A DNA stretch of 64,000 nt from CALOCN01 sp942491735 (GCA_942491735.1 CALOCN010000014.1:248001-312000); one strand, 5' to 3'; counted from the stretch's first letter, positions 7,649 to 16,574 are shown. Numbers and translations are program-made. Notes: a model not told the origin generated them from the sequence alone.

Positions 7649-9727
7649 TCAGGGGTGGGTCGGCTGCAGGAGCCACCAGTGGAAGACCCGGCTGCTCCCG
7701 CTGACCGTGATGGCCAGTCGTCCGTGATGCGCGGTGAGGATCTCCTGGGGAACATGGACCGAGGGTTCGGCAAACCGGGCTTCACCCCGGGGAACGAGTA
7801 GCGTGCCGGTCCAGTCTCCGATCCGTACCGTCAACGTGTCACCACGGGCCGAGGCGGTCCGGGCGACCAGTCGCGCGGGGCGATCGGGACGGCCGGTCAG
7901 GGTGAAGGACGCGGTCTCCAGCAGGTCCCGCCCCCCCTCCATGGCATGGCGGCCCTGTAGTGCGTCCTCGGCGAAGCCCAGGTCCCGGATCAGTGTTTCG
8001 TTGGCACGCCGCGTTTCCCGGTAGTCGTGATCGCGCTCCGAGACCAGATCCGCCACGTCGACTCCGTCCGGAATCTCCCAGGCGGCGTACCCGGCTCCGG
8101 GCCCATGCAGGGCGGGCGTGTTGCCGAAGTCCCCGTAGGGCCAGCGCTGCGGGTCGTTGTCCGGCCAGGAAATCGGGTACAGCTGGAAGGCCTGACCGCT
8201 GGGGCCCTCGATCCGCCCCCCCGCCGACCAGATCGCCGGTTGCAGCCAGAAGGTGCGGGCGAGATACGGCATCCAGGCCGGGATGACCATGGCGTGGGTG
8301 GGGCGCACCGATACATCCAACCGGCTCAGGGCCTCCCACAACGCTCCTTCGCCGTGGCGGTATGCCCCGGACAGGTCCGGGGTCACCAGTCCCACCAGAT
8401 CGACCACCGGGCGCCGACCAAGAAAACCGATGGCGCCCACGTCGTGGGTGGCCACGCGGGCACTCCTTGGCAACGAACGGGCCACCTCGTCACCGGCCAG
8501 GACGCGGGACGCCTCCATGCGCTCGCTTTCACCCCGGTAGAGGACCCGGATGGAGGACCAGAGCGATCGCGGTCCGGTCAGGCTGCCCGCGATGAGGGTC
8601 ACCACCAACACCCCGCCCAACAGACCCAGACCCATCCGGCCGCGCCGCTCGGTCTCGCCGAACCAGCCGACGCTCGCCCCGCAGGCGAGGAGGAGGAAGG
8701 ACGGCACCAGGTAGCGGTAGAACTGGGCGTCCCAGGCCGTGACCGCGATCGCGCCGACCGAGGTCAGGGCCCACAGCACGACCAACGCGCGACCGCGCCG
8801 GCGCACCAACGCCAGCACCGCACCCCCCCCGAGAAAGACAACCCACACCCAGTTCAACCAGGCCTCGGGGCGCAGCAGCACCGATGCGATGTCCAGCGGG
8901 GGTTGGTAGCGCGCACCGGAAAGCCCCCACCACAGGGTCCGCCAGGCGAAGTAGGGGAGGTGGGACAGGTAGAACCCGCGAACCTCCGGCTTGGGTTCGA
9001 GCCACAGGGCCTTGGCAGCGACCGAGGCCCCCGCGGCGCCGGTGAGGAGCCAGGGCAGGGCCAGGGTGGCCGCGGCGGCGGTCAGGACCGAGAGGGAAAT
9101 CAGGAATCCGGGTGGGATCATCCGGGGACGATCGAACCGGGGAGGCTCCTTGCGGTTGCGGACATGGCGGGCAACCAGCAGGAACACCGAGAGAACCGCG
9201 CCCTCGGGTCGGCACAGGGCCAAGGGGAGCAGCCACCAGGCGGTTCCTCCCTCCAGAACCAGGGCGCCGGCCAGAAGCAGCGCGCCGTACAGCACGGTCT
9301 CCATGCCGTTGAAGGCCCCGAACAACCAGAACGGGGTGAGCACGGCGGCCAGGGGCGCCACCCAGGATCCGAGCGCACCCGCGCCGTGACGACGAGCCAG
9401 GGTGCGGGCGAGCAGGAAGGCCAGCGCCGCGGCGAGGGCGTTGAGCAGGATCGCCGCCGAGGGCAGGGTGTCGATCACGTTGGGGAGGAGGGCGGCGGGC
9501 AGCAGGAGGAGGAGCCAAAGCGGACTGGTCGCCCCGGTGGAAACCGCTTCGCCGGGGGCATAGGAGAACGGACTCCCCTCCACCCACGTGCGTGCGTACT
9601 GGAGTGGAATATAGGCGTCGTCCAGGGGAAGAGCGACGGGATGGCCGCGTGACGCGAGGACAAGGGCAACCTGGCCCAGCGCGAGCGCGACCATGAGACA
9701 AAGGAGAAGCGGGAAGGGGCGCCTCAT
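7649..9727 (-). CDS. Polytopic GT-C glycosyltransferase-like membrane protein
   Basis: A 692-residue protein with about ten hydrophobic segments in its first 400 residues, followed by a long soluble C-terminal part with several Trp and acidic residues. The first extracytoplasmic loop has the paired acids LPLDDAYI (Asp36-Asp37), followed by YARTWVEGSPFSYAPGE. This is typical of GT-C enzymes (GT39/GT83-like) that use polyprenyl-phosphate sugars on the outer face of the membrane. Acceptor and sugar are unknown. It is divergent from the HAD gene with only 26 bases between the starts. Confidence 0.75.
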   Translation of the reverse strand: MRRPFPLLLCLMVALALGQVALVLASRGHPVALPLDDAYIPLQYARTWVEGSPFSYAPGEAVSTGATSPLWLLLLLPAALLPNVIDTLPSAAILLNALAAALAFLLARTLARRHGAGALGSWVAPLAAVLTPFWLFGAFNGMETVLYGALLLAGALVLEGGTAWWLLPLALCRPEGAVLSVFLLVARHVRNRKEPPRFDRPRMIPPGFLISLSVLTAAAATLALPWLLTGAAGASVAAKALWLEPKPEVRGFYLSHLPYFAWRTLWWGLSGARYQPPLDIASVLLRPEAWLNWVWVVFLGGGAVLALVRRRGRALVVLWALTSVGAIAVTAWDAQFYRYLVPSFLLLACGASVGWFGETERRGRMGLGLLGGVLVVTLIAGSLTGPRSLWSSIRVLYRGESERMEASRVLAGDEVARSLPRSARVATHDVGAIGFLGRRPVVDLVGLVTPDLSGAYRHGEGALWEALSRLDVSVRPTHAMVIPAWMPYLARTFWLQPAIWSAGGRIEGPSGQAFQLYPISWPDNDPQRWPYGDFGNTPALHGPGAGYAAWEIPDGVDVADLVSERDHDYRETRRANETLIRDLGFAEDALQGRHAMEGGRDLLETASFTLTGRPDRPARLVARTASARGDTLTVRIGDWTGTLLVPRGEARFAEPSVHVPQEILTAHHGRLAITVSGSSRVFHWWLLQPTHP

Positions 9728-9741
9728 GACAGTCGACAGCT

Positions 9742-9747
9742 TATACT
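9742..9747 (+). promoter_or_regulatory. Probable -10 box, leaderless HAD gene
   Basis: TATACT (five of six consensus bases) ends 6 bases before the ATG at 9754, with only C residues between. Transcription would start at the A of the start codon. It lies in the 26-base divergent gap, and its -35 region overlaps the first codons of the glycosyltransferase gene. Confidence 0.5.
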
Positions 9748-9753
9748 CCCCCC

Positions 9754-10467
9754 ATGCATCTCGTCCTGTTCGACATCGACGGCACCCTGGTTCGGGGCAA
9801 GGGAGTGGGTACTACCGCACTCAAGTCGGCGTTCGCCGAGGTGTTCGACCGGGACGCCGAGACCGTCGCGGTGGCGAGCGTGTTCATCGCCGGCAGCACC
9901 GACCCGGTGATCCTGGACGACATGCGACGGGCCATGGAGATCCCACGCGAGGAGTTCGAGCGATACGAACCGGTATTGCGGGAGACGTACTTCCGTCACC
10001 TCACCCGCACGGTGCGCGAGTCGACCACCCTGCACGTGTTGCCCGGAGTGGTGGCGCTGCTGGAGCGGCTGCATGCCCACGACCGGGTGACCTCGGCGCT
10101 GTTGACCGGAAACCTGGAACGCAGCGCCCGCATCAAGCTTTCCCCCTTCGAGATCAACCATTTCTTCGACTTCGGCGGGTTCGGGGGGGATGGGGAGGAC
10201 CGCGCGGCCCAGGCCATGCATGCGCGGCGCGAGGCGGAATCCCGCACCGGCGTATCCTACGCCCCCGATCAGGTGCTGGTGGTCGGGGACACCGTCAACG
10301 ACATCCGGGCCGGCCAACGCCACGAGTTCCTCACCGTCGGGGTGGGAACCGGGTGGGGTTCCCTGGAGGAACTGCGTCAGGAAGGCGCCACCGAGGTGTT
10401 CGAGTCCCTGGCGCCGGAGCACGGGTTTCCGGACTGGCTCGACGCGCGGTGGAGCCTGGGTTGGTGA
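9754..10467 (+). CDS. HAD-superfamily phosphatase, phosphoglycolate phosphatase-like
   Basis: A 237-residue haloacid dehalogenase-type hydrolase. Motif I is FDIDGTL with nucleophile Asp7 and acid Asp9, motif II the Thr/Ser in ALLTGN, motif III the Lys near IKLSPF, and motif IV VVGDTVNDI. An alpha-helical cap lies between motifs I and II, as in Gph/phosphonatase-type members. It would dephosphorylate a small metabolite, possibly 2-phosphoglycolate. Its TGA overlaps the GTG start of the uracil-DNA glycosylase gene (GTGA), so the two are coupled. Confidence 0.88.
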   Translation: MHLVLFDIDGTLVRGKGVGTTALKSAFAEVFDRDAETVAVASVFIAGSTDPVILDDMRRAMEIPREEFERYEPVLRETYFRHLTRTVRESTTLHVLPGVVALLERLHAHDRVTSALLTGNLERSARIKLSPFEINHFFDFGGFGGDGEDRAAQAMHARREAESRTGVSYAPDQVLVVGDTVNDIRAGQRHEFLTVGVGTGWGSLEELRQEGATEVFESLAPEHGFPDWLDARWSLGW

Positions 10468-11162
10468 CTCCCCAACCCAAGGCCGATGCCCTGGCTCTTC
10501 TCGAGCGGCGGGTCATCCGTTGCCGGCGTTGTGTGCGTCTGCGGACCTACTGCGCCGAGGTCGCGCGGACCAAACGCCGCGCCTACATGGACTGGAACTA
10601 CTGGGGCAAGCCCATCCCCGGTTTCGGCGACCCCAAAGCCCGGCTCTATGTCCTGGGATTGGCCCCGGCGGCGCACGGAGCCAACCGCACCGGGCGGGTC
10701 TTCACCGGGGATCGATCGGGCGACTTTCTCTTCGCTGCCCTGCACCGGGCCGGCTTCGCCAATCAACCGGTCTCGGAGAGCCGCGAGGACGGTCTGCGGC
10801 TGCGGGACTGCTGGGTGTCGGCCGCGGTTCGCTGTGCTCCGCCGGCGAACAAGCCGACCCCGCAGGAGCGGGAGGCCTGTCGTCCCTTCGTGCGGGCCGA
10901 GTTCGAGGCGTTGCCCCGGATCCGCGCCGTCCTGGCCCTGGGGAAATTTGCCCATGACGCCTACCTCAAGCATCTCCAGGCGGAAGGCCATTCCCTCAGG
11001 CTGGCCGCGACCCCATTCGGTCACGGAGCGCGGCACAGCCTTCCCAACGGTCTCGAACTGTTCGATACCTTCCATCCCAGTCAGCAGAACACCTTTACCG
11101 GTCGGTTGAAACCGGAGGACCTGGACCGGGTACTCCACTCCGTGGGGAAGATGCTGGGTTGA
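10464..11162 (+). CDS. Uracil-DNA glycosylase, family 5 (UdgB type)
   Basis: A 232-residue glycosylase that removes uracil and other deaminated bases from DNA. Motif A is GLAPAAHGANRTGRVFTGD, which marks family 5 (UDGb). Family 4 enzymes have GEAPG. The C-terminal motif HPSQQNTFTGRL is also typical. N-terminal CRRC plus later cysteines (VRCAPP, REACRPF) can ligate the [4Fe-4S] cluster of this family. The frame is open far upstream over the HAD gene. The GTG at 10464 is chosen because it overlaps the HAD stop by 4 bases and lies 9 bases after GGAG; a TTG at 10461 is the alternative. Confidence 0.92.
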   Translation: MTPQPKADALALLERRVIRCRRCVRLRTYCAEVARTKRRAYMDWNYWGKPIPGFGDPKARLYVLGLAPAAHGANRTGRVFTGDRSGDFLFAALHRAGFANQPVSESREDGLRLRDCWVSAAVRCAPPANKPTPQEREACRPFVRAEFEALPRIRAVLALGKFAHDAYLKHLQAEGHSLRLAATPFGHGARHSLPNGLELFDTFHPSQQNTFTGRLKPEDLDRVLHSVGKMLG

Positions 11163-11182
11163 CCGGGACCGGTCCTCCGGCG

Positions 11183-11194
11183 TGCTAGGATAAT
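11183..11194 (+). promoter_or_regulatory. Extended -10 promoter of the thioredoxin-like gene
   Basis: TGCTAGGATAAT contains a TGn-extended TAGGAT and, shifted by three bases, GATAAT. It lies about 40 bases before the ATG at 11232, just after the glycosylase stop, and would give a short untranslated leader. Confidence 0.45.
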
Positions 11195-11231
11195 TCCCCG
11201 CCTCTCGACCGGTTGGCCCAAAGGATTCTCC

Positions 11232-11840
11232 ATGACCCAAGCTGAAGCGCTCGACGCGTCCGCGTATTTCGATCCGCGACGCAATCTGCATCGCCGCTTC
11301 TGGGAAGCGGCCCAGGACTACGACGGCTTCGTGGCCGGCGCCGAACCCCCCCAGCGCGAGGAGTGGGAGGCCAGCGCGGCCCGGGTGCGGATTCAACCTG
11401 CCCAGCGCGAGCTGTTGGGTGGGTTTACCCGCCAGATGCGGGTGCTGGTGGTGGCCACTCCCTGGAGCGGGGACTGCGTGCTCCAGGTCCCCATCATCCA
11501 CCACCTGGCCCAGGCTTCTCCCGTGATCACGGCCAGGGTGCTGGAGCGGGACGCCCACCCCCAGATGCGAGACGAAGTGCGGATCTGCGGTGCGGCCAAG
11601 GTCCCGGTGGCGGTGTTCATGACCGAGGACTTCTTCGAGTGCAGCCGCATGGGCGACCGGACCCTGACCAGCTATCGCGCCCTGGCCCGGCGGGCCCTGG
11701 GCCCCAACTGTCCCATGATGACGGACGGTCTGGACGAGGACGAACTCGCCGCCTCGGTCCAGGACTGGATGGATGAATTCGAGCGGGTGCAACTCATGAT
11801 GCGGCTCTCACCCTACCTCCGGGAACGGTATGACGATTGA
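11232..11840 (+). CDS. Thioredoxin-fold protein with WSGDC active-site variant
   Basis: A 202-residue soluble protein of the thioredoxin-like family usually annotated as 'thioredoxin family protein' (Thioredoxin_9 type). The strand VLVVATPWSGDC (Trp78 to Cys82) stands where WCxxC would be, and KVPVAVF supplies the cis-proline loop. The first active-site Cys is Ser79, so only the resolving-position Cys82 is left. It cannot run a classical dithiol cycle and may act in thiol-disulfide reduction with glutathione or as a binding protein. The last 11 bases overlap the beta-helix gene start, so the two are probably coupled. Confidence 0.75.
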   Translation: MTQAEALDASAYFDPRRNLHRRFWEAAQDYDGFVAGAEPPQREEWEASAARVRIQPAQRELLGGFTRQMRVLVVATPWSGDCVLQVPIIHHLAQASPVITARVLERDAHPQMRDEVRICGAAKVPVAVFMTEDFFECSRMGDRTLTSYRALARRALGPNCPMMTDGLDEDELAASVQDWMDEFERVQLMMRLSPYLRERYDD

Positions 11841-13182
11841 GCCCTCCCGGGGGCTCCTCCTCGGGTTGTTGATGATCCTGATCGCCTCCCGGGTCGACGC
11901 CCGCCCCACCATCCAGGTCGCCCCGGAAGGGTCGGGGATCCCGGATGCGGTGACCGATCTGCTCCGGGCGGTCGCCGACGCACCGGACAGCGCGGTGATC
12001 ACCCTGTCTCCCGGCACCTATACGCTCTCCCCTACCCCCTATACGGAGGAGCTGTGCGGGAACTGCGAAGCGGAGTCCACCCTGGTCCATGCCACGGTCG
12101 GGCTGAGGGTCTCCGGTCGTGAGCTGACCCTCCGCGGGGAGCCGGGGGGGGAAGCGATCATTGTCACGGGGTCCGGCTACGGCATCCTTTTCGAGGACTG
12201 CGCCGGCTGTACCTTGAGTGCGGTCACGGTGACCGGAGGGGAACGGGACACCATGCCCGAGGCCACCGATGCCGCGATCGTGGTCAAGCGGAGTTCGGTG
12301 GTCATCGAGGACTGCGTCATCCGCGACAACATCGGGGATCCGGAGGTCGTGACGGCTACGGTGGTGGGGATTGGGGGCATCGTGGGGCGGGAGGGATCCC
12401 TCATCACGGCCAAGCGCAATCACATCGTGCGCAACTCGTGGGACGGCATCGCCATCTATCGCGATGCCCAGGCGGTGATCGAGGGGAACCTGATCGACGG
12501 CGTGGACCTGGCCCGGGGGAAGCGGATCGGCGGGGGGCGGGGCGTGGGCATCGGGGTGAGCTGGAACGCGTTCGTAAGCATCCGGGGGAACCTGGTCCGC
12601 AGGTACTGGAAGGGCATCGGGGCCTTCGTCGACGCCCAGGTCACGGTCGAGGACAACATCGTCGAGCACGTCGCGACCTGGGGGATCAACCTGTGGGACG
12701 CGGGGGTCGGTCGGCCCAGCGGGAACTTCATGCGCAACGGGATCTACGATACCGGCGCCTGTGGTGCGTCCATCGTTCGGGGCAGCAACGACCCTCCCAA
12801 TCCGGGGCGGTTCGTGCAGAACGTCCTGATCCGGACCGGCCAGGATCCCCGCTACGACTGGGGGGAGCCCTACTGTGACCAGGTCCCCATTGCCCAGCAT
12901 GCGGTCGCCGAGCGGTTCGCCGTGGGAGGCAACCTCTTCCACGACAATCGGGTCCAGGCCGATCGGTCGGCCCGGGAAGACATGGATGACGAGACGTTCT
13001 TTCTCAGGCTGAAGTTCGTCACGGATCGCTGGCGGAACTGGCCCCTGCTGTTGCAGAGCGACCTGTGGGCGGATGTGGTGGAGAAGGGAGCGTCCGCCCC
13101 CGCGGAGCCGGACTCCAGTGCCGTGCCGGACTCGACCGGCGCACCGGCCGACAGCAGCGAATCGGCCGACTCGGGCCCCTGA
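11830..13182 (+). CDS. Secreted right-handed beta-helix (NosD/PbH1-like) protein
   Basis: A 450-residue exported protein. A signal peptide (hydrophobic LLLGLLMILIAS, cleavage near DARP, residue 25) is followed by parallel beta-helix repeats from about residue 45 to 330. The pattern is short Val/Ile-rich strands with Asn and Gly turns, such as RNHIVRN, IEGNLIDG, IRGNLV and VEDNIVEH. This fold occurs in polysaccharide lyases, NosD and surface proteins. No lyase catalytic set is recognised. The tail from about residue 420 is low-complexity Pro/Ser/Asp. Function unknown. Confidence 0.75.
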   Translation: MTIEPSRGLLLGLLMILIASRVDARPTIQVAPEGSGIPDAVTDLLRAVADAPDSAVITLSPGTYTLSPTPYTEELCGNCEAESTLVHATVGLRVSGRELTLRGEPGGEAIIVTGSGYGILFEDCAGCTLSAVTVTGGERDTMPEATDAAIVVKRSSVVIEDCVIRDNIGDPEVVTATVVGIGGIVGREGSLITAKRNHIVRNSWDGIAIYRDAQAVIEGNLIDGVDLARGKRIGGGRGVGIGVSWNAFVSIRGNLVRRYWKGIGAFVDAQVTVEDNIVEHVATWGINLWDAGVGRPSGNFMRNGIYDTGACGASIVRGSNDPPNPGRFVQNVLIRTGQDPRYDWGEPYCDQVPIAQHAVAERFAVGGNLFHDNRVQADRSAREDMDDETFFLRLKFVTDRWRNWPLLLQSDLWADVVEKGASAPAEPDSSAVPDSTGAPADSSESADSGP

Positions 13183-13222
13183 ACCGTTCTGGTCTGTTTA
13201 CATTCATTGATGGAGGTATCCC

Positions 13223-13549
13223 GTGATTCTCAAGCGCATCGGCGTCATGTCCGCGTTCAAGATTGGTGGGACGGTCTACGCAATCCTCGGGCTCATCATG
13301 GGAGGCATCTTCTCCCTCATGTCCCTCATGGGAGCGGCCTTCGGCGGTGGCAATGAACTGAGCGGCCCCGAAGCCATGATCCTGGGGGTGGGAGCGATCT
13401 TCTTCATGCCGCTCTTCTACGGTTTCATTGGCGCGATGGGCGGCGTCATCGGCTCGGTGATCTACAACGTGATCGCGTCCATGATCGGCGGGCTCGAAGT
13501 GGAGCTGGAAAGCACGGAGATCGACGCCCCGCCGGTGGGGCTGGGGTAG
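13223..13549 (+). CDS. Small conserved membrane protein
   Basis: A 108-residue protein with three hydrophobic segments: a Gly-rich segment at about 12-40, FFMPLFYGFIGAMGG at about 68-85, and a short amphipathic C-terminal part ending in an acidic tail. The layout (KRIGV.S..KI start, YGFIGA.GG, YN..A..IGGLEVELE end) resembles short bacterial membrane proteins of unknown function, sometimes labelled DUF3566-like. The GTG start follows GGAGG by 6 bases. No function is proposed. Confidence 0.7.
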   Translation: MILKRIGVMSAFKIGGTVYAILGLIMGGIFSLMSLMGAAFGGGNELSGPEAMILGVGAIFFMPLFYGFIGAMGGVIGSVIYNVIASMIGGLEVELESTEIDAPPVGLG

Positions 13550-13568
13550 GGCCGGCCCGCTACAGCCC
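13538..13568. terminator. Inverted repeat between convergent genes
   Basis: GGGCT pairs with AGCCC and GTAG with CTAC around a GGCCGGCC-containing loop, spanning both stop codons. It could end transcription in both directions, but no T-run follows on either strand. Confidence 0.3.
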
Positions 13569-14267
13569 GAAGACCAGGAACGGCCGCCACTTCGCGAACG
13601 AATCCGCGTAGAGCGCCGTCATGTCGATGGTCGACTGGGGCAGCGCGACCACGGAGCCTCCGCCTTCCCGGATCACCACCGGTTTCTGGTTCTGGGTGGC
13701 GTCCTTGATCTCCCCCGCGATGTCCTCCACATAGACCTCGATCACATCCACCGGGACCTGGAGGGCGGCGTTGTTGGAGAGTCCCCAGTACATGGTCTCC
13801 CGCACGTAGCGGTACTCGGTGATGGAAAAGCCCTCGGCGTTGAGTGCCTCGATCTGCGCCTGCTTGGCCGCGGGGAGAAGTTCCCCCAGCCCCTTGAGCA
13901 CGTCCAGGGCCTCGCGGAACCCGAGTCCCTGGTCCCCCATCTGGATCTCGTCGTCCGACAGCATGCGTTCCACCGCCGCACTGCGCGCGGCGAGTTCCGG
14001 ATACACCGCATCGAGTTCCGCGATCATGAGGCTTTGTACCCGGGCAAACCGGTCCAGTTGTTCCTCGGTCACCACCCGCTCGCTGGGAATGACGAAGGTG
14101 TCCGGCGTGGTCACCTCCTCGTTCATGGTCGTCATCTCGGTGAGGTTCTCGAGGTCGCCCATCACCGTCATCACCGGTTTGATGACGAACTGGTAGAGCA
14201 GGGCCATCCCGACCAGACCCACCACCACGACCGATCCGAGGCATCCCAACACGACTTTGCGATTCAT
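13560..14267 (-). CDS. Membrane-anchored protein of unknown function
   Basis: A 235-residue protein with one N-terminal membrane segment (residues 5-27, VVLGCLGSVVVVGLVGMALL) and an otherwise soluble, acidic, helical extracytoplasmic part. I do not recognise a family. Cys9 is too close to the N-terminus for a good lipobox. The ATG overlaps the stop of the preceding minus-strand membrane gene by 4 bases, so the pair is co-transcribed and may act together. Confidence 0.65.
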   Translation of the reverse strand: MNRKVVLGCLGSVVVVGLVGMALLYQFVIKPVMTVMGDLENLTEMTTMNEEVTTPDTFVIPSERVVTEEQLDRFARVQSLMIAELDAVYPELAARSAAVERMLSDDEIQMGDQGLGFREALDVLKGLGELLPAAKQAQIEALNAEGFSITEYRYVRETMYWGLSNNAALQVPVDVIEVYVEDIAGEIKDATQNQKPVVIREGGGSVVALPQSTIDMTALYADSFAKWRPFLVFGL

Positions 14268-14665
14268 GATGCTTCCGCCTCCTTACGGGTGACCAGCGCG
14301 GCAACCAGGAACCCGACCGCAATCAGGGACAGGTACGAAGCGGCCATGGTACAGAACCGGACCGAGATCTCGAAACCCTGCCAGCCTCCCTGCATGGCCA
14401 GCCAGGAAACGACGCCGAACACGATGAGGGACGAGGCGATGAGTCCGATCCTTACCGCGACTTCGCTCTTGCCGTTGCGCGTCAGTCGTCCCACCCCGAA
14501 CAGGATGAACAGGATCCCCACGGGGAGTCCGCCGAGGGACAGCAACAGGTTGGGGTCGCGGCCCTCCAGCAGGCGCCCGGCGACCAGGGCCACCCATCCG
14601 GGGAGGCTGGCCAGCACGTAGAGGGCGCCCACGCGGACGTAGGCGATGGGTTTCCAGGGATCCAT
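14264..14665 (-). CDS. Four-helix membrane protein of unknown function
   Basis: A 133-residue protein with about four membrane segments (near residues 8-30, 42-60, 70-92 and 103-124) and a charged C-terminus. The frame is open far upstream, but the ATG at 14665 has AGGA 8 bases before it and starts immediately before the first hydrophobic segment; an ATG at 14674 is the alternative. Its TGA overlaps the start of the next gene. No family recognised. Confidence 0.6.
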   Translation of the reverse strand: MDPWKPIAYVRVGALYVLASLPGWVALVAGRLLEGRDPNLLLSLGGLPVGILFILFGVGRLTRNGKSEVAVRIGLIASSLIVFGVVSWLAMQGGWQGFEISVRFCTMAASYLSLIAVGFLVAALVTRKEAEAS

Positions 14666-14723
14666 GCCGCACATCCTGCCACAGGTCGGACTCCGCCCAC
14701 TACCGGCGGCACGAATCCTGCGA

Positions 14724-14731
14724 TATAGAAT
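14724..14731 (+). promoter_or_regulatory. Possible -10 element in a 197-base divergent intergenic region
   Basis: TATAGAAT contains TAGAAT (five of six consensus bases) and is the most AT-rich spot between the divergent membrane gene and the DUF1800 gene. It would give the DUF1800 mRNA a leader of about 125 bases. No clear -35 box is seen and nothing else stands out in the gap. Confidence 0.35.
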
Positions 14732-14862
14732 GGGTGATATTCCCGCCACCCGGGAGGACCCACGCGCCCCGGGAACGCGATCCCGGGCTAAACCGCGGTG
14801 GGGCAGCCGACTAGGATCACCGCCGGCGCGGATGCGCGGGTCCGGATCGAGGAGGATGATTG

Positions 14863-16563
14863 GTGTTTGCAGGCATTCTGTCCCGAAACGACGCACGAGG
14901 TGTGTTGATTCTGCACGCCGTGCTGGGGCTGTTCCTGTGCGGGCCGGTCGCGGCGAGCGATGATCCACCCGGAGAAGTCCGGGAGATCCCGGGTGTCGAA
15001 CTCCGGAACATGGAGACGTTCCTGCGATCCACCCCGCGACCCCAACGGCTGCCCCGTCCTGATCTGCTGGAGCGTTTCGGGGAGCCGGGCGAGATTCGGG
15101 AGCATCCCTACGATCCACCGCCACCCCAGCCCCATGGCTGGGATCCCTACCGGGGTGGTTGGGGCATGGCCGAGGCGGCCCACCTGGTCAACCGCACCGT
15201 AGTGGGTGGGCGGTTCGAGGAAATCGAACAGGTCTACGGCCTGGGCCTCGAGGCGTCCCTGGATCTCCTGCTCACCCCGACCGCCCCGCCCACCGAACCG
15301 GGCTCCTGGGTCCACGATCCCTTTCCCGATATCGCCGGCTGGACCGAGCAGCAGATCCAGGACCTGATCGATCTCTACATCCTGCGGGGCGAGGAACTGC
15401 GGATGTGGTGGCCGGGAGTGATTGTGGAGGCTCCCCTGAGCCTCACCGAAACCATGGTCCACTTCTGGCACGACCACTTTGCCACCGGGATGGAGACCGT
15501 TTTCCTTCCCCAGTCCATGTACCAGCAAAACGCGCTCTTCCGCGAGCAGGCCATGGGGAACTTCAGGACCCTGGTCGAGGCCATCGCGGTGGACCCGGCC
15601 ATGCTCATCTGGCTCAACGGGAACGTCAACGTGGTGGGAGACCCCAACGAGAACTTCTCCCGCGAGCTGCTGGAGCTCTTCACCCTGGGTGAAGGGTCGG
15701 GCTACACGCAGAACGACGTGGCCGAGGCGGCCCGCGCCTGCACCGGGTGGGTCACCGACGGGGTGGCGCCGTACTTCCTCCCCTTCCGTTTCGACAACGG
15801 TGAGAAGACCATCCTGGGCCATACCGGCAACTGGGACCTCGAGGACCTCATCGGCTTCATCTTCGAGGAGGATGCCGCGGCCCGGTACCTGTGCACCAAA
15901 CTCTACCGTTGGTTCCTGGACGATCAGCCGGCCCCGCAGGACGTGGCCGAGCTGGCCCAGACCCTGCGCGCCAACAACTACGAGGTGGAGCCGGTGTTGC
16001 GCCAGATCCTGGGAAGCGCGCGCTTCCTGGACCCACGGTATCGGGGCGCGGTAGTGCGGGACGGTCTGGATCTCTACGTGGGGCAATTGCGCCGCTTCCA
16101 TGTGACCGGGTTCACCCCGACCGTCGACCCGCTCAATGCCCAGGCGGACTATGCCTACACCCAGATGTATTTCTACGGACACATCCTGCTGGACCCCCCC
16201 AACGTGGCCGGGTGGCCCGGGCATCGGAGTTGGATCAACACGTTCACCCTGCCCATCCGCAAGTTCCTCAGCGGTCTCCTGCTGGAGGGGGACTACTTCG
16301 GCGAGCCCCTCGGCATGCAGATCGACGTCATGACGGAAACGGCCCGGCTCAGCAATCCGGAAAATGCCCACGCCGTGGTCGACGACCTGGCCCTGCTTTG
16401 TTTCGGACAGCCTCCGACCCAGTTGGTGCGGCAGGCCATGATCGACGAGTTGCTGCAGGGGGAGCTTCCCATCTACTGGTCCATGGGTCTTCCCGACGCC
16501 GAGGTGCGGTTGCGGGATCTCTATCGACTGACCATGCAGCTGCCGGACTATCAGCTCAAGTAG
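14863..16563 (+). CDS. DUF1800 family exported protein
   Basis: A 566-residue protein with a signal peptide (LILHAVLGLFLCGPVAA) and the DUF1800 domain. Landmarks are AAHLVNRTVVGG near residue 105, the conserved MVHFWHDHF, NENFSRELLELFTLGEG, and DPPNVAGWPGH near residue 445. These proteins are exported, are common in Planctomycetes, Acidobacteria and related phyla, and are almost always paired with a DUF1501 protein, as here (11-base gap). Their biochemical role is not established. The GTG at 14863 has GGAGG 7 bases upstream; a TTG at 14860 is the alternative. Confidence 0.9.
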   Translation: MFAGILSRNDARGVLILHAVLGLFLCGPVAASDDPPGEVREIPGVELRNMETFLRSTPRPQRLPRPDLLERFGEPGEIREHPYDPPPPQPHGWDPYRGGWGMAEAAHLVNRTVVGGRFEEIEQVYGLGLEASLDLLLTPTAPPTEPGSWVHDPFPDIAGWTEQQIQDLIDLYILRGEELRMWWPGVIVEAPLSLTETMVHFWHDHFATGMETVFLPQSMYQQNALFREQAMGNFRTLVEAIAVDPAMLIWLNGNVNVVGDPNENFSRELLELFTLGEGSGYTQNDVAEAARACTGWVTDGVAPYFLPFRFDNGEKTILGHTGNWDLEDLIGFIFEEDAAARYLCTKLYRWFLDDQPAPQDVAELAQTLRANNYEVEPVLRQILGSARFLDPRYRGAVVRDGLDLYVGQLRRFHVTGFTPTVDPLNAQADYAYTQMYFYGHILLDPPNVAGWPGHRSWINTFTLPIRKFLSGLLLEGDYFGEPLGMQIDVMTETARLSNPENAHAVVDDLALLCFGQPPTQLVRQAMIDELLQGELPIYWSMGLPDAEVRLRDLYRLTMQLPDYQLK

Positions 16564-16574
16564 CAAGGTGGATC

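Noticed and set aside
13560..14267. Lipoprotein call from Cys9
   Set aside because: The Cys is too near the N-terminus for a normal lipobox; a membrane anchor fits better.
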